Source: Lachnospiraceae bacterium NSJ-143 (GTDB lineage Bacteria > Bacillota > Clostridia > Lachnospirales > Anaerotignaceae). From it: DNA of 64,000 bases. The notes beneath the pieces were generated by a model. That model was not told the DNA's origin. It saw nothing but the letters and a program-made list of their open reading frames with translations, and ran no database searches. Shown in pieces: positions 44,568-53,614 of this stretch (its first letter is position 1; every line of letters starts with the position of its first letter). The DNA is taken from assembly GCA_022867625.1 (NCBI GenBank), contig JALIFM010000004.1, positions 169,283 through 233,282 on the forward strand, written 5' to 3'. The position numbers and the translations under genes are program-made.

Positions 44568-46577
44568 TCATATATTAATTCTTTTGTTGTATTCCTCTAT
44601 GCCCCTGTCAGTTATCTTTGAGCCTCCCCTGCCTGTTTCAGACACGATAAACCCCATGTCCTTAAGCTCTCTGAGCTTTCCCCTGAGTTGTCCTTCTGTA
44701 ACAGTTATGCCATATTTTAAAAGTTCTTCCCTTAAAAGCTTCCGACCGCAGGAATTTTCTGCAAGCACAGCCAGTATCTGTGTTTCAATACTGTGTACCC
44801 TGCCGCATTCAGCCCTTTTTCCGGAGGTTTCTCCCCGTATAGTAAAAGGCAGGTTTTCAGCCTCAATAACAGGAACACTGTGGCAGCCAAGGTATTCAAC
44901 ACAGTTTCTCAGTTCCCTTATATTGCCCGGCCATCTGTAATTTATAAGCATTGTTTTTGCTTCCTCAGTAAGTGTAAAAACAATATTCAAGTCCTTTTTA
45001 AACTCCTCTATTAAAATAAGTATGTCCTCCTTGCGCCTTCTAAGCGGCGGCAGGTCAAGCGGCAGAGTGCTAACACGGTAAAACAAATCATGCCTGAATC
45101 CACCGGTTTCTATAAGCGGCAGAAGCTCCTGGTTTGAGGCGCTTATAATGCGTACATTGATAGGTATAATACGGTCGCCGCCTATACGCATTATCTCCCT
45201 TTCCTGTATTACCCTCAGGAGCTTAAGCTGAGTGCTTGGCGCCATTCCCTCAATCTCGTCAAGAAAAACCGAGCCGTTGTTTGCAAGCTCCAAAAGACCT
45301 GTTTTGCCGCCTTTTCTTGCACCTGTAAATGCGCCGTCATCATACCCAAAGAGCTCGCTTTCAAGCAGATTTTCCGGAAGTGCGGCACAGTTTATGGCTA
45401 TAAAAGGGCCCTCGGCTCTGGCAGAGTTATTGTGTATGGCATGGGCAAAGAGTTCCTTACCCGTACCGCTTTCGCCTGTTATAAGCACAGACGAGTCAGT
45501 ACGTGCCATTTTTTTAGCCAGCTCTATAGTCTGTTTAATCTCCCTGCTGTTTCCGCATATATCCGAAAACCTGTATTTTGCCACATGCCCCTTTCTGTCA
45601 AAGGAACATGCTTCTTTAGATTTTTTTTCATCTGTAGAATACGCTATTGCGGCATAGGCGCCAAAATATCTCATTCCTCTGATTATGGGAATAAGCGTTA
45701 CATCAAGCTGCCTTTCATTTTCAGCTTTTGTTTTTGTCTTGACAGCTACCTGCTGGGTACGGCATTTTTCAAGTGCAGACATTGAAAAAAACAGAGAAGC
45801 ATTGGTTGATAATATATCTGAACGCTTTTTGCCCAGCATAGACGCAGCCGTATAGTTGCAGTCAAAAACCTCATACGACGGATTTATGCCGATTATCCCC
45901 CCGTTAAACATCTGAATTATAGTTGACAGCTTCTGGTTAAAGGTCTGGTTTTGCTCCATAAGTATCGAAAAACCGGTTGATGTGCTCATCTGCCTTTCGA
46001 AAAAAGAAAAAAACCTGTTTGTCTCCAATATATATTCACAGTTAAGCTTGGCGGCAAGCTCCACAATAGTCATTATATCTATCTGCCTTGGCCCTATATC
46101 TATTACCTCAGCCACACCTTCCGGCACATACTCAGCCTCGTCTGGCGTTACCGCAAGCTCTACCGGCTCCCTTAGCTCACAGCCGGGATAATAGGCAATA
46201 AACTCTATATTGCTGTAGCCTGCCTGATAAAGCTGGGTTATTGTTTCCTCGGCCATCAATTTTGACACATTCACCAGCAGGGCCTTAGTGCCCTTGGAAT
46301 ACGTGTTAAGTCTTAACAGCGGCTTTCTTTTAAGCGACAGGTTGATTGGTATAATTGTTTTTCCTTTGAAAAAGTGCGTTTTCTTCAGCTCAAAAAAGTC
46401 CGCCGATGAGTACGCTGACGTAAGGAGTATTGTTTCTTTTTTAAAGTCGTACGATATGCACTCATCCACAACCGACGCTGAAACAGATACAGTGTCACCA
46501 AAAACACTGTTGAGCTGCATTACATATTCTTTAATAGCACTTTTGTTTTCTGTAATCAAACCTATATGCTTCTTCAA
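44568..46577 (-). CDS. Sigma-54-dependent transcriptional activator (PrpR-type sensor)
   Basis: 669 aa. The N-terminal region (about 30-190) resembles the PrpR_N sensor domain; a PAS-like domain follows (about 215-320) and then the AAA+ domain with Walker A GESGTGKE (378-385), the sigma-54 contact loop GAFTGA (415-420), and Walker B (SVFLDEI). The C-terminus is not the usual Fis helix-turn-helix. It looks like a winged helix (about 593-669: [12 protein letters not shown]...[14 protein letters not shown]...[10 protein letters not shown]). The start is TTG at 46577. It is divergent from the methionine gamma-lyase/NhaC genes, which have a sigma-54 promoter, so it very probably activates them. 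Confidence 0.9.
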   Translation of the reverse strand: MKKHIGLITENKSAIKEYVMQLNSVFGDTVSVSASVVDECISYDFKKETILLTSAYSSADFFELKKTHFFKGKTIIPINLSLKRKPLLRLNTYSKGTKALLVNVSKLMAEETITQLYQAGYSNIEFIAYYPGCELREPVELAVTPDEAEYVPEGVAEVIDIGPRQIDIMTIVELAAKLNCEYILETNRFFSFFERQMSTSTGFSILMEQNQTFNQKLSTIIQMFNGGIIGINPSYEVFDCNYTAASMLGKKRSDILSTNASLFFSMSALEKCRTQQVAVKTKTKAENERQLDVTLIPIIRGMRYFGAYAAIAYSTDEKKSKEACSFDRKGHVAKYRFSDICGNSREIKQTIELAKKMARTDSSVLITGESGTGKELFAHAIHNNSARAEGPFIAINCAALPENLLESELFGYDDGAFTGARKGGKTGLLELANNGSVFLDEIEGMAPSTQLKLLRVIQEREIMRIGGDRIIPINVRIISASNQELLPLIETGGFRHDLFYRVSTLPLDLPPLRRRKEDILILIEEFKKDLNIVFTLTEEAKTMLINYRWPGNIRELRNCVEYLGCHSVPVIEAENLPFTIRGETSGKRAECGRVHSIETQILAVLAENSCGRKLLREELLKYGITVTEGQLRGKLRELKDMGFIVSETGRGGSKITDRGIEEYNKRINI

Positions 46578-46689
46578 GCCCCAATCCCCAATCCAGTATT
46601 AAAACCCCAAATTACAAGCACTTAAATTAACTATTCTGTTTTTATAATATCATACCGTCAGTTAAGTTTCAAACATATCAGCATAAAAA

Positions 46690-46738
46690 CAGGCAAAAAC
46701 AGGTTAATTCCATTCTTTTCCCATTTATTTTTTGCCTG
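46690..46738 (+). promoter_or_regulatory. Inverted repeat, candidate upstream activator site
   Basis: CAGGCAAAAA (46690-46699) and its exact complement TTTTTGCCTG (46729-46738), 29 bases apart; the left arm also belongs to a direct repeat AAAAACAGG (two copies). It lies 50-100 bases upstream of the -24/-12 promoter, the usual enhancer range for a sigma-54 activator. Confidence 0.5.
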
Positions 46739-46787
46739 ATTAAACTGTCATGTTCAGATATTGCCGAATTTACAGGCATTCAGCTTT

Positions 46788-46803
46788 TGGCACGTATATT
46801 GCT
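46788..46803 (+). promoter_or_regulatory. Sigma-54 (-24/-12) promoter of methionine gamma-lyase
   Basis: TGGCAC-N5-TTGCT, an exact match to the sigma-54 consensus with the invariant GG (46789-46790) and GC (46801-46802) correctly spaced. The start is expected near 46814, about 50 bases before the ATG. A sigma-54 activator gene is transcribed divergently next to it. Confidence 0.88.
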
Positions 46804-46862
46804 TATATAAATTGCAGGACAGTTCCTATATAATAAATTATAAATAAAAGGAGAGAAACACT

Positions 46863-48086
46863 ATGAGCAAAATTAATCTTGACAATTCACAGTTTGATAC
46901 ACAGGCAATCCACGCCGGCTACCGCAGGGATTCGGACTATGGCGCTTTGGCGACACCTATTTATCAGACCTCGACTTTCACATTCAGCGATACTGAGCAT
47001 GCCATGAAGGTATTCAGCGGAGAAATGGCAGGCTATGACTACACAAGAGCCGGAAATCCCACAGTGCGTGTGTTTGAAGAAAAAATAGCCCTCCTTGAAG
47101 GCGCTGAGGACGCAGTATCAGCTTCATCAGGTATGGGAGCCATAAGCTCAGCCATACTTGGCCTTCTTAAATCCGGAGACCATATAGTATGCGGAGACAC
47201 TGTATATGGCTGTACAGACGTTGTTATGCGTGAGATTCTGCCGTCGTTAGGCATTACCACTACATTTGTTGACACTTCTGATTTGGCTGCCGTTGAGGCT
47301 GCCGTGCAGGAAAACACAAAAATGATTTATTTTGAGACTCCGGCAAACCCTACAATGCACGTTACAGACATTGCCGCCATAAGCGCCCTTAAGGCTAAAT
47401 ATAATGATATCCGTATAGTAGTAGACAACACCTTTGCCCCTCCTCCAATACAGTACCCAATCAGGCTTGGCGCAGACATAGTGGTTCATTCCGTAACAAA
47501 GTACATAAACGGCCACGGCGATGTAATAGGCGGCGTTGTATGCGGCAGCAAAGACGACATTTCACTTGTACGCAGCCGCGCTATGGGCAAAATTACCGGC
47601 ACACCTCTTACACCATTCTGCGCTTATCTCATAATCAGGGGAATGAAAACCCTTGGCCTGCGGGTAAGAAAGCATTGCCAGAGCGCTATGGCTCTTGCCG
47701 AGTATCTGGAAAAGTCACCATACATAGAAAAGGTATACTATCCTGGATTAAAATCAATGGGCGCGGATTATGATATTGCAGCAAAACAGATGAACGGGCT
47801 GTACACAGGCATTATCTCATTTGTAGTAAAGGACGGAATAAACGGCATGTCCTCATTTGATGCCGCTAAAAAGCTCATGGATAATCTTACAATACCGGCA
47901 ATAGCAGTGTCTCTTGGTGACCCCGATTCGCTTATACAGCACCCGGCATCAATGACACACATTAAGGTTCCAAAGGAAGCAAGGGAAAAGGTTGGAATAA
48001 CCGACGGCATGCTCAGGTTTTCAGTTGGTCTTGAGGATACACAAGATTTGATAGCCGACTTTGAACAGGCTCTCAAAGCTCTGTAA
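46863..48086 (+). CDS. megL: Methionine gamma-lyase
   Basis: PLP enzyme splitting methionine into methanethiol, ammonia and 2-oxobutyrate; 407 aa. PLP lysine Lys213 (HSVTKY), pyridine-binding Asp188 (VVDNT) and the substrate-loop Cys117 in YGCTDV. That cysteine matches Cys116 of characterised methionine gamma-lyases and is the main reason to prefer this over cystathionine gamma-synthase or gamma-lyase. The ATG follows AAAGGAGAG. Followed by an NhaC antiporter and preceded by a sigma-54 promoter, so it is probably an inducible catabolic gene. Homocysteine or cystathionine as substrate is not excluded. Confidence 0.88.
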   Translation: MSKINLDNSQFDTQAIHAGYRRDSDYGALATPIYQTSTFTFSDTEHAMKVFSGEMAGYDYTRAGNPTVRVFEEKIALLEGAEDAVSASSGMGAISSAILGLLKSGDHIVCGDTVYGCTDVVMREILPSLGITTTFVDTSDLAAVEAAVQENTKMIYFETPANPTMHVTDIAAISALKAKYNDIRIVVDNTFAPPPIQYPIRLGADIVVHSVTKYINGHGDVIGGVVCGSKDDISLVRSRAMGKITGTPLTPFCAYLIIRGMKTLGLRVRKHCQSAMALAEYLEKSPYIEKVYYPGLKSMGADYDIAAKQMNGLYTGIISFVVKDGINGMSSFDAAKKLMDNLTIPAIAVSLGDPDSLIQHPASMTHIKVPKEAREKVGITDGMLRFSVGLEDTQDLIADFEQALKAL

Positions 48087-48104
48087 AACCATACGAACGC
48101 TCGG

Positions 48105-48125
48105 CAGAAGGCTCTTTGGGCCCTG
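48105..48125 (+). promoter_or_regulatory. Intercistronic hairpin between megL and nhaC
   Basis: CAG-GGCTC-(TTT)-GGGCC-CTG with a two-base bulge, followed by a weak T4 after five bases. It may reduce, but need not block, transcription into the antiporter gene. Confidence 0.4.
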
Positions 48126-48194
48126 TGCGCTTTTAATAAATTGTATTGACTGTCACATTAAATTCCCGGATTATATTCTGAAAGGAGCATAAAT

Positions 48195-49556
48195 ATGTCC
48201 GAACAAAAAAAACCAGAAAACAATGCCCCTGTTAAGCAGTATGGGGCTCTTGCGTTTACTCCGCTGGTTGTATTTCTTGTATTATTCCTGGGCAGCGGTC
48301 TGTTTTTCACATTTCAGGGAGCAGAAAAGCCCTTTGGACAGGTTCCCATACTGGCATGCCTGCTTGTAGGAATGGTTGTGGCATTTGCCATGAACCCCGG
48401 CGTAAAGCTTGATGAAAAGATTTCCGCATTCTCAAAAGGTGCATCTGAAAGCGGAGTCCTCCTGATGATTTTAATATTCATGTTCGCCGGCTCCTTTTCA
48501 TCAGTATCACGTGCCATGGGAGGCGTTGATTCTGTGGTTAACCTTGGACTTTCGCTCATACCAACACATTTTCTTGTTCCCGGTATATTTATTATAGGCG
48601 CGTTTATATCAACCGCAACAGGCACATGTGTTGGCACAGTCGTTACAATGGCGCCTATAGCACAGGGCATAGCCATGTCCGCTGCTATCAATCCGGCTCT
48701 CACAATGGGCGCCGTACTCGGCGGCGCCATGTTCGGCGACAACCTGTCCGTAATTTCTGACACAACAATAGCGGCTACAAAGGGTGTAGGCGCCGAAATG
48801 AAGGATAAAATGAAAATGAATTTCCTTATAGCACTTCCTGCCGCCATAGCGGCGATAATAGCATTTTCATTTGCCGGAGGAAGCGTAACAAATGCTGTGG
48901 ACGTGGCCGAATACAGTTTAATCAAAGTAATACCTTATATCGCCGTACTTGCAGGCGCCATTTCCGGCCTTAATGTAATGGTTGTTCTTATATGCGGGAT
49001 AATACTTTCCGGAGTTATCGGCTTTGCCACATCAAGCCTTACAGCCGCCACATTTATGCAGGCAATAAGCTCAGGCATGACAGGCATGGCTGAGGTAGCA
49101 TTCCTTGCCCTCTTTGTAAGAGGTATTATAGGCCTTGTACAGATGAACGGCGGAATAAGCTGGCTTGTAGGCGCCATATCCGGCCATGTAAAAACCAGAA
49201 AAGGCGCAGAATACTCTATAGCCGTACTTGTAGGCGCTCTGGCATTTTCGCTGCTTGACAACACAGTTGCTATACTTACTGCCGCGCCTATAGCCAAAAC
49301 AATAGGCGACCAGTACAAAATAGCACCAAAACGCATGGCAAGCCTGCTTGATATTTTCGCCTGTGTGTCTCTCTGTGTAGCCCCGCACACAAGCATGATT
49401 GTCCTTTTAAGCTCCACTGTAGGCGTATCGCCTCTGCATGTGCTGCGCTATGCGTTCTACCAGATGTTTCTCGCCCTGGCGGCTATTATTACAATACAGC
49501 TTGGTCTTTTGAGGACACCTGAGGAAAAGGCCTATGAAAAGTCCTTACAAAAATAA
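48195..49556 (+). CDS. nhaC: NhaC family Na+/H+ antiporter
   Basis: 453 aa integral membrane protein with about eleven to twelve hydrophobic helices. Family blocks are TATGTCVGTVVTMAPIA, GGAMFGDNLSVISDTTIAAT and LLDNTVAILTAAPIAKTIG, with conserved acidic/polar residues for ion binding. NhaC-type proteins exchange sodium for protons, and some members exchange organic substrates. Paired with methionine gamma-lyase, transport of methionine or export of a product is an alternative to simple pH/sodium control. The ATG follows GAAAGGAGC. A terminator hairpin follows. Confidence 0.88.
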   Translation: MSEQKKPENNAPVKQYGALAFTPLVVFLVLFLGSGLFFTFQGAEKPFGQVPILACLLVGMVVAFAMNPGVKLDEKISAFSKGASESGVLLMILIFMFAGSFSSVSRAMGGVDSVVNLGLSLIPTHFLVPGIFIIGAFISTATGTCVGTVVTMAPIAQGIAMSAAINPALTMGAVLGGAMFGDNLSVISDTTIAATKGVGAEMKDKMKMNFLIALPAAIAAIIAFSFAGGSVTNAVDVAEYSLIKVIPYIAVLAGAISGLNVMVVLICGIILSGVIGFATSSLTAATFMQAISSGMTGMAEVAFLALFVRGIIGLVQMNGGISWLVGAISGHVKTRKGAEYSIAVLVGALAFSLLDNTVAILTAAPIAKTIGDQYKIAPKRMASLLDIFACVSLCVAPHTSMIVLLSSTVGVSPLHVLRYAFYQMFLALAAIITIQLGLLRTPEEKAYEKSLQK

Positions 49557-49576
49557 CAGGCCATAGCCTGTAAACA

Positions 49577-49618
49577 AAAGCCGGTTCCATTTAAGCATAT
49601 GGAACCGGCTTATTATTA
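49577..49618. terminator. Bidirectional terminator
   Basis: AGCCGGTTCCAT / ATGGAACCGGCT between convergent nhaC and the phnX remnant; the T-run is better on the minus strand (TTTTGTTT). Confidence 0.85.
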
Positions 49619-49622
49619 TACT

Positions 49623-50231
49623 TTAACCTTGTCCTGTCAGGTAGTCGGCAAAGTCATCTAGGCTTTTAAACACTCCGTCAGCACCAGATGCCATAAATTT
49701 TTCTGATACCGCTGCACAGGCTTTTATTTTGCTCTCCTCAGAAAGGGATTCATACTCCTCTTCTGCAAGGCCCATTTCGGAGCTACCTACCACAACGCCG
49801 AAAGAAAGCATACCGGCGTTTTTGCCTTCCTTTATGTCAGAAACCGTATCGCCGATTTTTACTGCCTCCTTAACGCTTTTAAGGCCAAGCGCCTCAATAT
49901 TTCTGAACGCCATATATGGGTATGGCCTGCCCTTATGTCCTGTAGAGTCCGGGCTGAACCATGTATCCGGATAATATCCAAGCTTTTTTGCTTCCGGCAC
50001 AACTATTTCCATCATTTTATCGGTATAGCCTGTTGTGGAGCCTATTAAAAACCCATTGGCCCTGAGCCTTTCCACCGCTTCTGCAACACTTTTCTTAGGT
50101 GTCGCATACAGACTGAGTATGTCAAGCAGCTTTTCCTCAAAAATTTCATACAGCTGCCGTACATTTCCCTCATCAGGTTCATATTTATTATCTTTTCCTT
50201 TCTTTGGCTTTTTTCCGCCAGTATTTTGAAT
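49623..50231 (-). pseudogene. phnX: 5'-truncated phosphonoacetaldehyde hydrolase remnant
   Basis: The frame codes for the C-terminal two thirds of PhnX: LYEIFEEKLLDILSLYATPKK, GSTTGYTDKMMEIVVPEAKK and KGRPYPYMAFRNIEALG, ending in a normal tail. The first ~70-80 residues are gone, including the nucleophile aspartate motif (DWAGTT) and the cap-domain lysine that forms the Schiff base, so it cannot be active. In frame it runs up to a stop at 50232-50234, and the extra upstream residues (rich in Lys/Gly) lead straight into a broken ABC ATPase gene. A 150-residue product could begin at GTG 50075, but no good ribosome site is seen. It reads as the relic of a deletion. Confidence 0.85.
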
Positions 50232-50244
50232 TTATATCTGCTGA

Positions 50245-50373
50245 TTATATTGTTTTTCCACAGCCTGACGGCCCCAATATTGATACAATTTCCCCCTTTT
50301 CTATCTCAAAGCTTATATTGTCCAGCACAGTTTTACCGTCGTATACCTTCTTAACGGATTCAAGTTTTAACAT
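50245..50373 (-). pseudogene. 3'-truncated ABC transporter ATP-binding protein remnant
   Basis: Only 42 codons remain. ATG 50373, with AAAGGAGC upstream, begins [20 protein letters not shown] and reaches an intact Walker A (GPSGCGKT), then hits TAA two codons later. Everything after the P-loop is missing. It lies directly upstream of the phnX remnant on the same strand, as the ATPase of a 2-aminoethylphosphonate importer would. The two stubs mark the ends of one deletion. Confidence 0.82.
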
Positions 50374-50501
50374 TTTCTGCTCCTTTCGTTCTTATGCGTT
50401 ATTTAATTTTTGATTTCCCTGCCATTTTAGCACTCTTAAAAAAAGCCTTCTACCGCACATTGTTTAAAACTAAGTAAAAGTCTGGTAAATAAAATTTACG
50501 C

Positions 50502-50534
50502 AAAAAATCGGCAGGATTTTTATCCTGCCGATTT
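50502..50534 (-). terminator. Terminator after the DUF255 gene
   Basis: AATCGGCAGGAT-(4)-ATCCTGCCGATT followed by T6 on the minus strand. Confidence 0.92.
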
Positions 50535-50578
50535 GCTGCTGCACCACGTATTAAAACAAAAAATAATCTTAATTGCTT

Positions 50579-52531
50579 TTAAAGTTTATCATAAACCCCT
50601 GCCAAGTCATTTGACGGAGGCAGACACATATGGTTTTTACAGATATAATAGGTAGTTTTATTATTAATATACCGGTATTGGTCTGTCTGTCCGTACAATA
50701 CCTTAACAGCACATTCAGGAGGCACAATAAAAGGAATATTTTTTATATCGTCCTTTTCTCTGCATACCACTGTGACCTCCGCCGGAGGCTCCACATAATC
50801 GTAAAGAGCACAAACAAACATTGAATATCCTGCCGGATAAGCCGCGGCCTCACCGGACATAAAATCAAGCTGTTTTTTCAAAACCGGTTCCAGTGACTTA
50901 TCGCCTGTGAGCTGATAAAGCCTCACAATATTATAAGCCATAACGGAGTTTCCGCTTGGCACAGCGCCGTCGTAGCATTCCTTAGGGCGCATAATCAGTG
51001 TCTCGTTGTCTTTGCCGCTGAGGTAAAATCCTCCATTTTTTTGGTCAAAAAAATCCGATATGGCCTTTTGCAGAAATTTTTCAGCCTTATTTAAATACTC
51101 CTGCTCAAGGCTTGCGCCGTAGAGTTCAATCAGGGCAAAAACATAATTGGCGTAATCGTCAAGGAATCCTCTCTGGCCGTGTTTACCGTTTCTGAAGCTT
51201 ACAAAAAGAGTATTGCCATGGCAGAGATTATTTTCAATAAACTTCTGTGCCATCACAGCTGCGGACAAAAACTTATCCCCTCTGGCGGCTCGCCCAAGCC
51301 AGCACATGGCGGCAATCATAAGCGAATTCCACGAGGTCAGTATCTTGTCATCCAGATGAAGCGTGTATCTGTTTTTTCGGTATTCATAAATTTCAGGCAG
51401 ATATGCTTCAAATCCTCCATGATAATCGACACTGTTTAAAAGATTTGGTATGCTTTTGCCCTCAAAGTTCCCATCTCGGGTTATAGAATAATGCCTGTTA
51501 AACTCCTGAGCCTCTTTTTTTCCAATTACAGCTTCTATTTCCTCCGGCTCAAAGACATAATATTTTCCCTCGCTGCCCTCACTGTCCGCGTCCTGAGCAC
51601 TGTAAAAACCGCCCTCCGGAGAAGTCATTTCACGAAGTATAAACCGAGCCGTCTTTTCAGCGATTTCTCTATAAAATTCTTTTTCAGTAAGCCAAAAGGC
51701 TTTACAGTAAGCCATTATCAGCAGAGCGTTGTCATAGAGCATTTTTTCAAAATGCGGCACAAGATAATATCTGTCAGTGGAATATCTGCTGAAGCCATAA
51801 CCGATATGGTCAAAAATTCCTCCCCTATACAGCTGGATAAGGGTATGTTCAGCCATTTTTAACGACTGCCTGTCTCCGCTTTTTTCATAGTGCTTCATCA
51901 GAAAGAGCAGATTATGCGCCGCCGGAAATTTAGGCGCCTTTCCAAAGCCCCCGAATTTACTGTCATAACTTTGTCTGTATAATTCGATGGCCTCTGATAT
52001 AATGCCAGCGTCAGCTTTTACCTGTTCAGATTTTTCTCTGTTAAAGGCTTCGGCAATTGAATCTGATGACCGAAGCAGTTCCTCCCGGCTATTCTGCCAT
52101 TTCTCATTTATTTTTAACAGAAGCTCCTTAAAACCAATCACCCCATAGCGCGTCTCCTTAGGGAAATATGTGCCGGCAAAAAACGGCTTCTGTTCAGGAG
52201 TCATAAATATGCTTGTTGGCCAGCCGCCGCTTCCCGTCAATGCCTGACATACCGCCATATAAACGCTGTCTATATCCGGCCGCTCCTCTTTGTCTACTTT
52301 TATTGATATAAAATATTTATTCAGTATTTCCGCCGTTTCATAATCCTCGAAACTTTCATGTGCCATAACATGGCACCAGTGACACGTACTGTATCCAATA
52401 CTTAAAAATACCGGCTTGTTTTCTTCTTTTGCCCTCTCAAAAGCTTCTTCGCACCAAGGATACCAGTTAACCGGATTTTCCGCATGCTGCAAAAGATACG
52501 GACTTGTCTGCCCTTTTAAATAATTGCTCAT
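50579..52531 (-). CDS. DUF255 thioredoxin-domain protein (YyaL/SSP411-like)
   Basis: 650 aa from ATG 52531 ([20 protein letters not shown]) with GGGGTG upstream; the 20-residue longer frame has no ribosome site. The N-terminal thioredoxin-like domain contains CHWC (Cys50, Cys53 in [14 protein letters not shown]). The remaining ~500 residues form an alpha/alpha-barrel resembling N-acylglucosamine 2-epimerase folds ([45 protein letters not shown]). The family is found from bacteria to mammals (SSP411) without an established reaction. It stands alone with its own terminator. Confidence 0.9.
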   Translation of the reverse strand: MSNYLKGQTSPYLLQHAENPVNWYPWCEEAFERAKEENKPVFLSIGYSTCHWCHVMAHESFEDYETAEILNKYFISIKVDKEERPDIDSVYMAVCQALTGSGGWPTSIFMTPEQKPFFAGTYFPKETRYGVIGFKELLLKINEKWQNSREELLRSSDSIAEAFNREKSEQVKADAGIISEAIELYRQSYDSKFGGFGKAPKFPAAHNLLFLMKHYEKSGDRQSLKMAEHTLIQLYRGGIFDHIGYGFSRYSTDRYYLVPHFEKMLYDNALLIMAYCKAFWLTEKEFYREIAEKTARFILREMTSPEGGFYSAQDADSEGSEGKYYVFEPEEIEAVIGKKEAQEFNRHYSITRDGNFEGKSIPNLLNSVDYHGGFEAYLPEIYEYRKNRYTLHLDDKILTSWNSLMIAAMCWLGRAARGDKFLSAAVMAQKFIENNLCHGNTLFVSFRNGKHGQRGFLDDYANYVFALIELYGASLEQEYLNKAEKFLQKAISDFFDQKNGGFYLSGKDNETLIMRPKECYDGAVPSGNSVMAYNIVRLYQLTGDKSLEPVLKKQLDFMSGEAAAYPAGYSMFVCALYDYVEPPAEVTVVCREKDDIKNIPFIVPPECAVKVLYGQTDQYRYINNKTTYYICKNHMCLPPSNDLAGVYDKL

Positions 52532-52757
52532 ATATACACCCCATTGGCTATTCAAAAGTAATTGCTCTAAATGTATTATTACTTTATGCAACAGGCATTA
52601 TACAACAGCTTAAAACGCAAGTACCTGCCATTTATAAAACAATAGTAAAATCTTACCTGCGCCTTAAAAATCACTTTTCAAAACGAATAGCAGACATGCT
52701 CTCAGCTCTTGTCAGTCTGTTAAAAACAGGGTTACACGCTGTTTCCCCTCTCAAGTG

Positions 52758-52790
52758 TCATTGACAATGATAATAAAACTATGATACCAT
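52758..52790 (+). promoter_or_regulatory. Promoter and palindromic operator of the second GntR gene
   Basis: TTGACA (52761-52766), 18 bases, TACCAT (52785-52790) with an extended -10 TG. The -35 sits inside a perfect 13-bp palindrome TCATTG-A-CAATGA (52758-52770), well placed for autorepression by the FCD regulator. Confidence 0.6.
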
Positions 52791-52837
52791 TGATTTATTA
52801 TACTGCTAAATTAAACACCACAGAAAGGGGTATGAAA

Positions 52838-53509
52838 ATGGCCCAAAACAGCCGAAACAGCTTGTCAAAACAAGATGTTTTGGATAATATTCTTGACAAA
52901 ATACTGTATCTGGAGCTTAAGCCAGGCGATTCTATACTTGATACGGAGCTGGCCAAAGAGCTCAATGTAAGCCGCACGCCAATCCGCGAAGCCCTTTTGT
53001 TTCTTAAGCAGTCCAGCCTTATTGATATATATCCTCAAAGCGGCACATTTGTTGCACTTATTGATATTGATTTAATACGTGAAATAGTTTATGTACGGCA
53101 TATTATTGAACGTGAAATTTTATTAAGCCTATTTGAGAAAAACGAAAATATCAGCAGCAGAGTCGAAAGGTATATTTTACTTCAGGAACTGGCAGTTAAA
53201 GAAAACAGCCAAAAGGATTATGTGAAAAACGACCATCTCTTTCACAAGGAGCTGTTTGCAATAGCAGGGCATAAACGTTCGTGGGAATTAATCCAAAACC
53301 AGTACATACACACTACAAGATTCCATATGCTTGACTTTTATAACTCAAAGACTGTACTTGCAACTTCACTGCAAGAACACAAAGAAATGGTCAGCTGCTT
53401 TAAAAACGGTGATAAAGAAGAACTGCTAAGGCTCATTGACATTCACCATGACTGCAACCTGCGCACAGCTGAAACACTGAAAGAGAAATACCCGGATTAC
53501 TTTCTTTAA
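52838..53509 (+). CDS. GntR family regulator with FCD domain
   Basis: 223 aa from ATG 52838 (MAQNSRNSLSKQ), seven bases after AAAGGGG; an ATG six bases earlier abuts the ribosome site. The N-terminal winged helix (about 10-75: DKILYLELKPGDSILDTELAKELNVSRTPIREALLFL) is followed by an FCD domain with the metal-binding pattern (DHLFHKELF, HKEM, DIHHDC). It converges on the IlvD/Edd dehydratase gene, so a sugar-acid or hydroxy-acid ligand is plausible. Its own promoter carries a perfect palindrome. Confidence 0.9.
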   Translation: MAQNSRNSLSKQDVLDNILDKILYLELKPGDSILDTELAKELNVSRTPIREALLFLKQSSLIDIYPQSGTFVALIDIDLIREIVYVRHIIEREILLSLFEKNENISSRVERYILLQELAVKENSQKDYVKNDHLFHKELFAIAGHKRSWELIQNQYIHTTRFHMLDFYNSKTVLATSLQEHKEMVSCFKNGDKEELLRLIDIHHDCNLRTAETLKEKYPDYFL

Positions 53510-53549
53510 CATAAACTTTAAATATAAAACAGCAATTATTATTTTAAAT

Positions 53550-53596
53550 AAGAGACAGCACAGCGGAATTAATCCCTGCACTGTCTCTTATTTTTA
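53550..53596. terminator. Bidirectional terminator
   Basis: AGAGACAG...CTGTCTCT with an interrupted inner stem and T5 on the plus side, between the converging GntR and dehydratase genes. Confidence 0.75.
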
Positions 53597-53614
53597 ATTA
53601 ATCAGCTGTTAAAC

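Noticed and set aside
46863-48086. Cystathionine gamma-synthase or gamma-lyase instead of methionine gamma-lyase
   Set aside because: The YGCT cysteine matching Cys116 of methionine gamma-lyases is present and no methionine-biosynthesis gene is adjacent; kept only as an alternative.
52504-52764. 86-codon plus-strand frame upstream of the GntR gene
   Set aside because: It overlaps the 5' end of the DUF255 gene and the GntR promoter, without a ribosome site.
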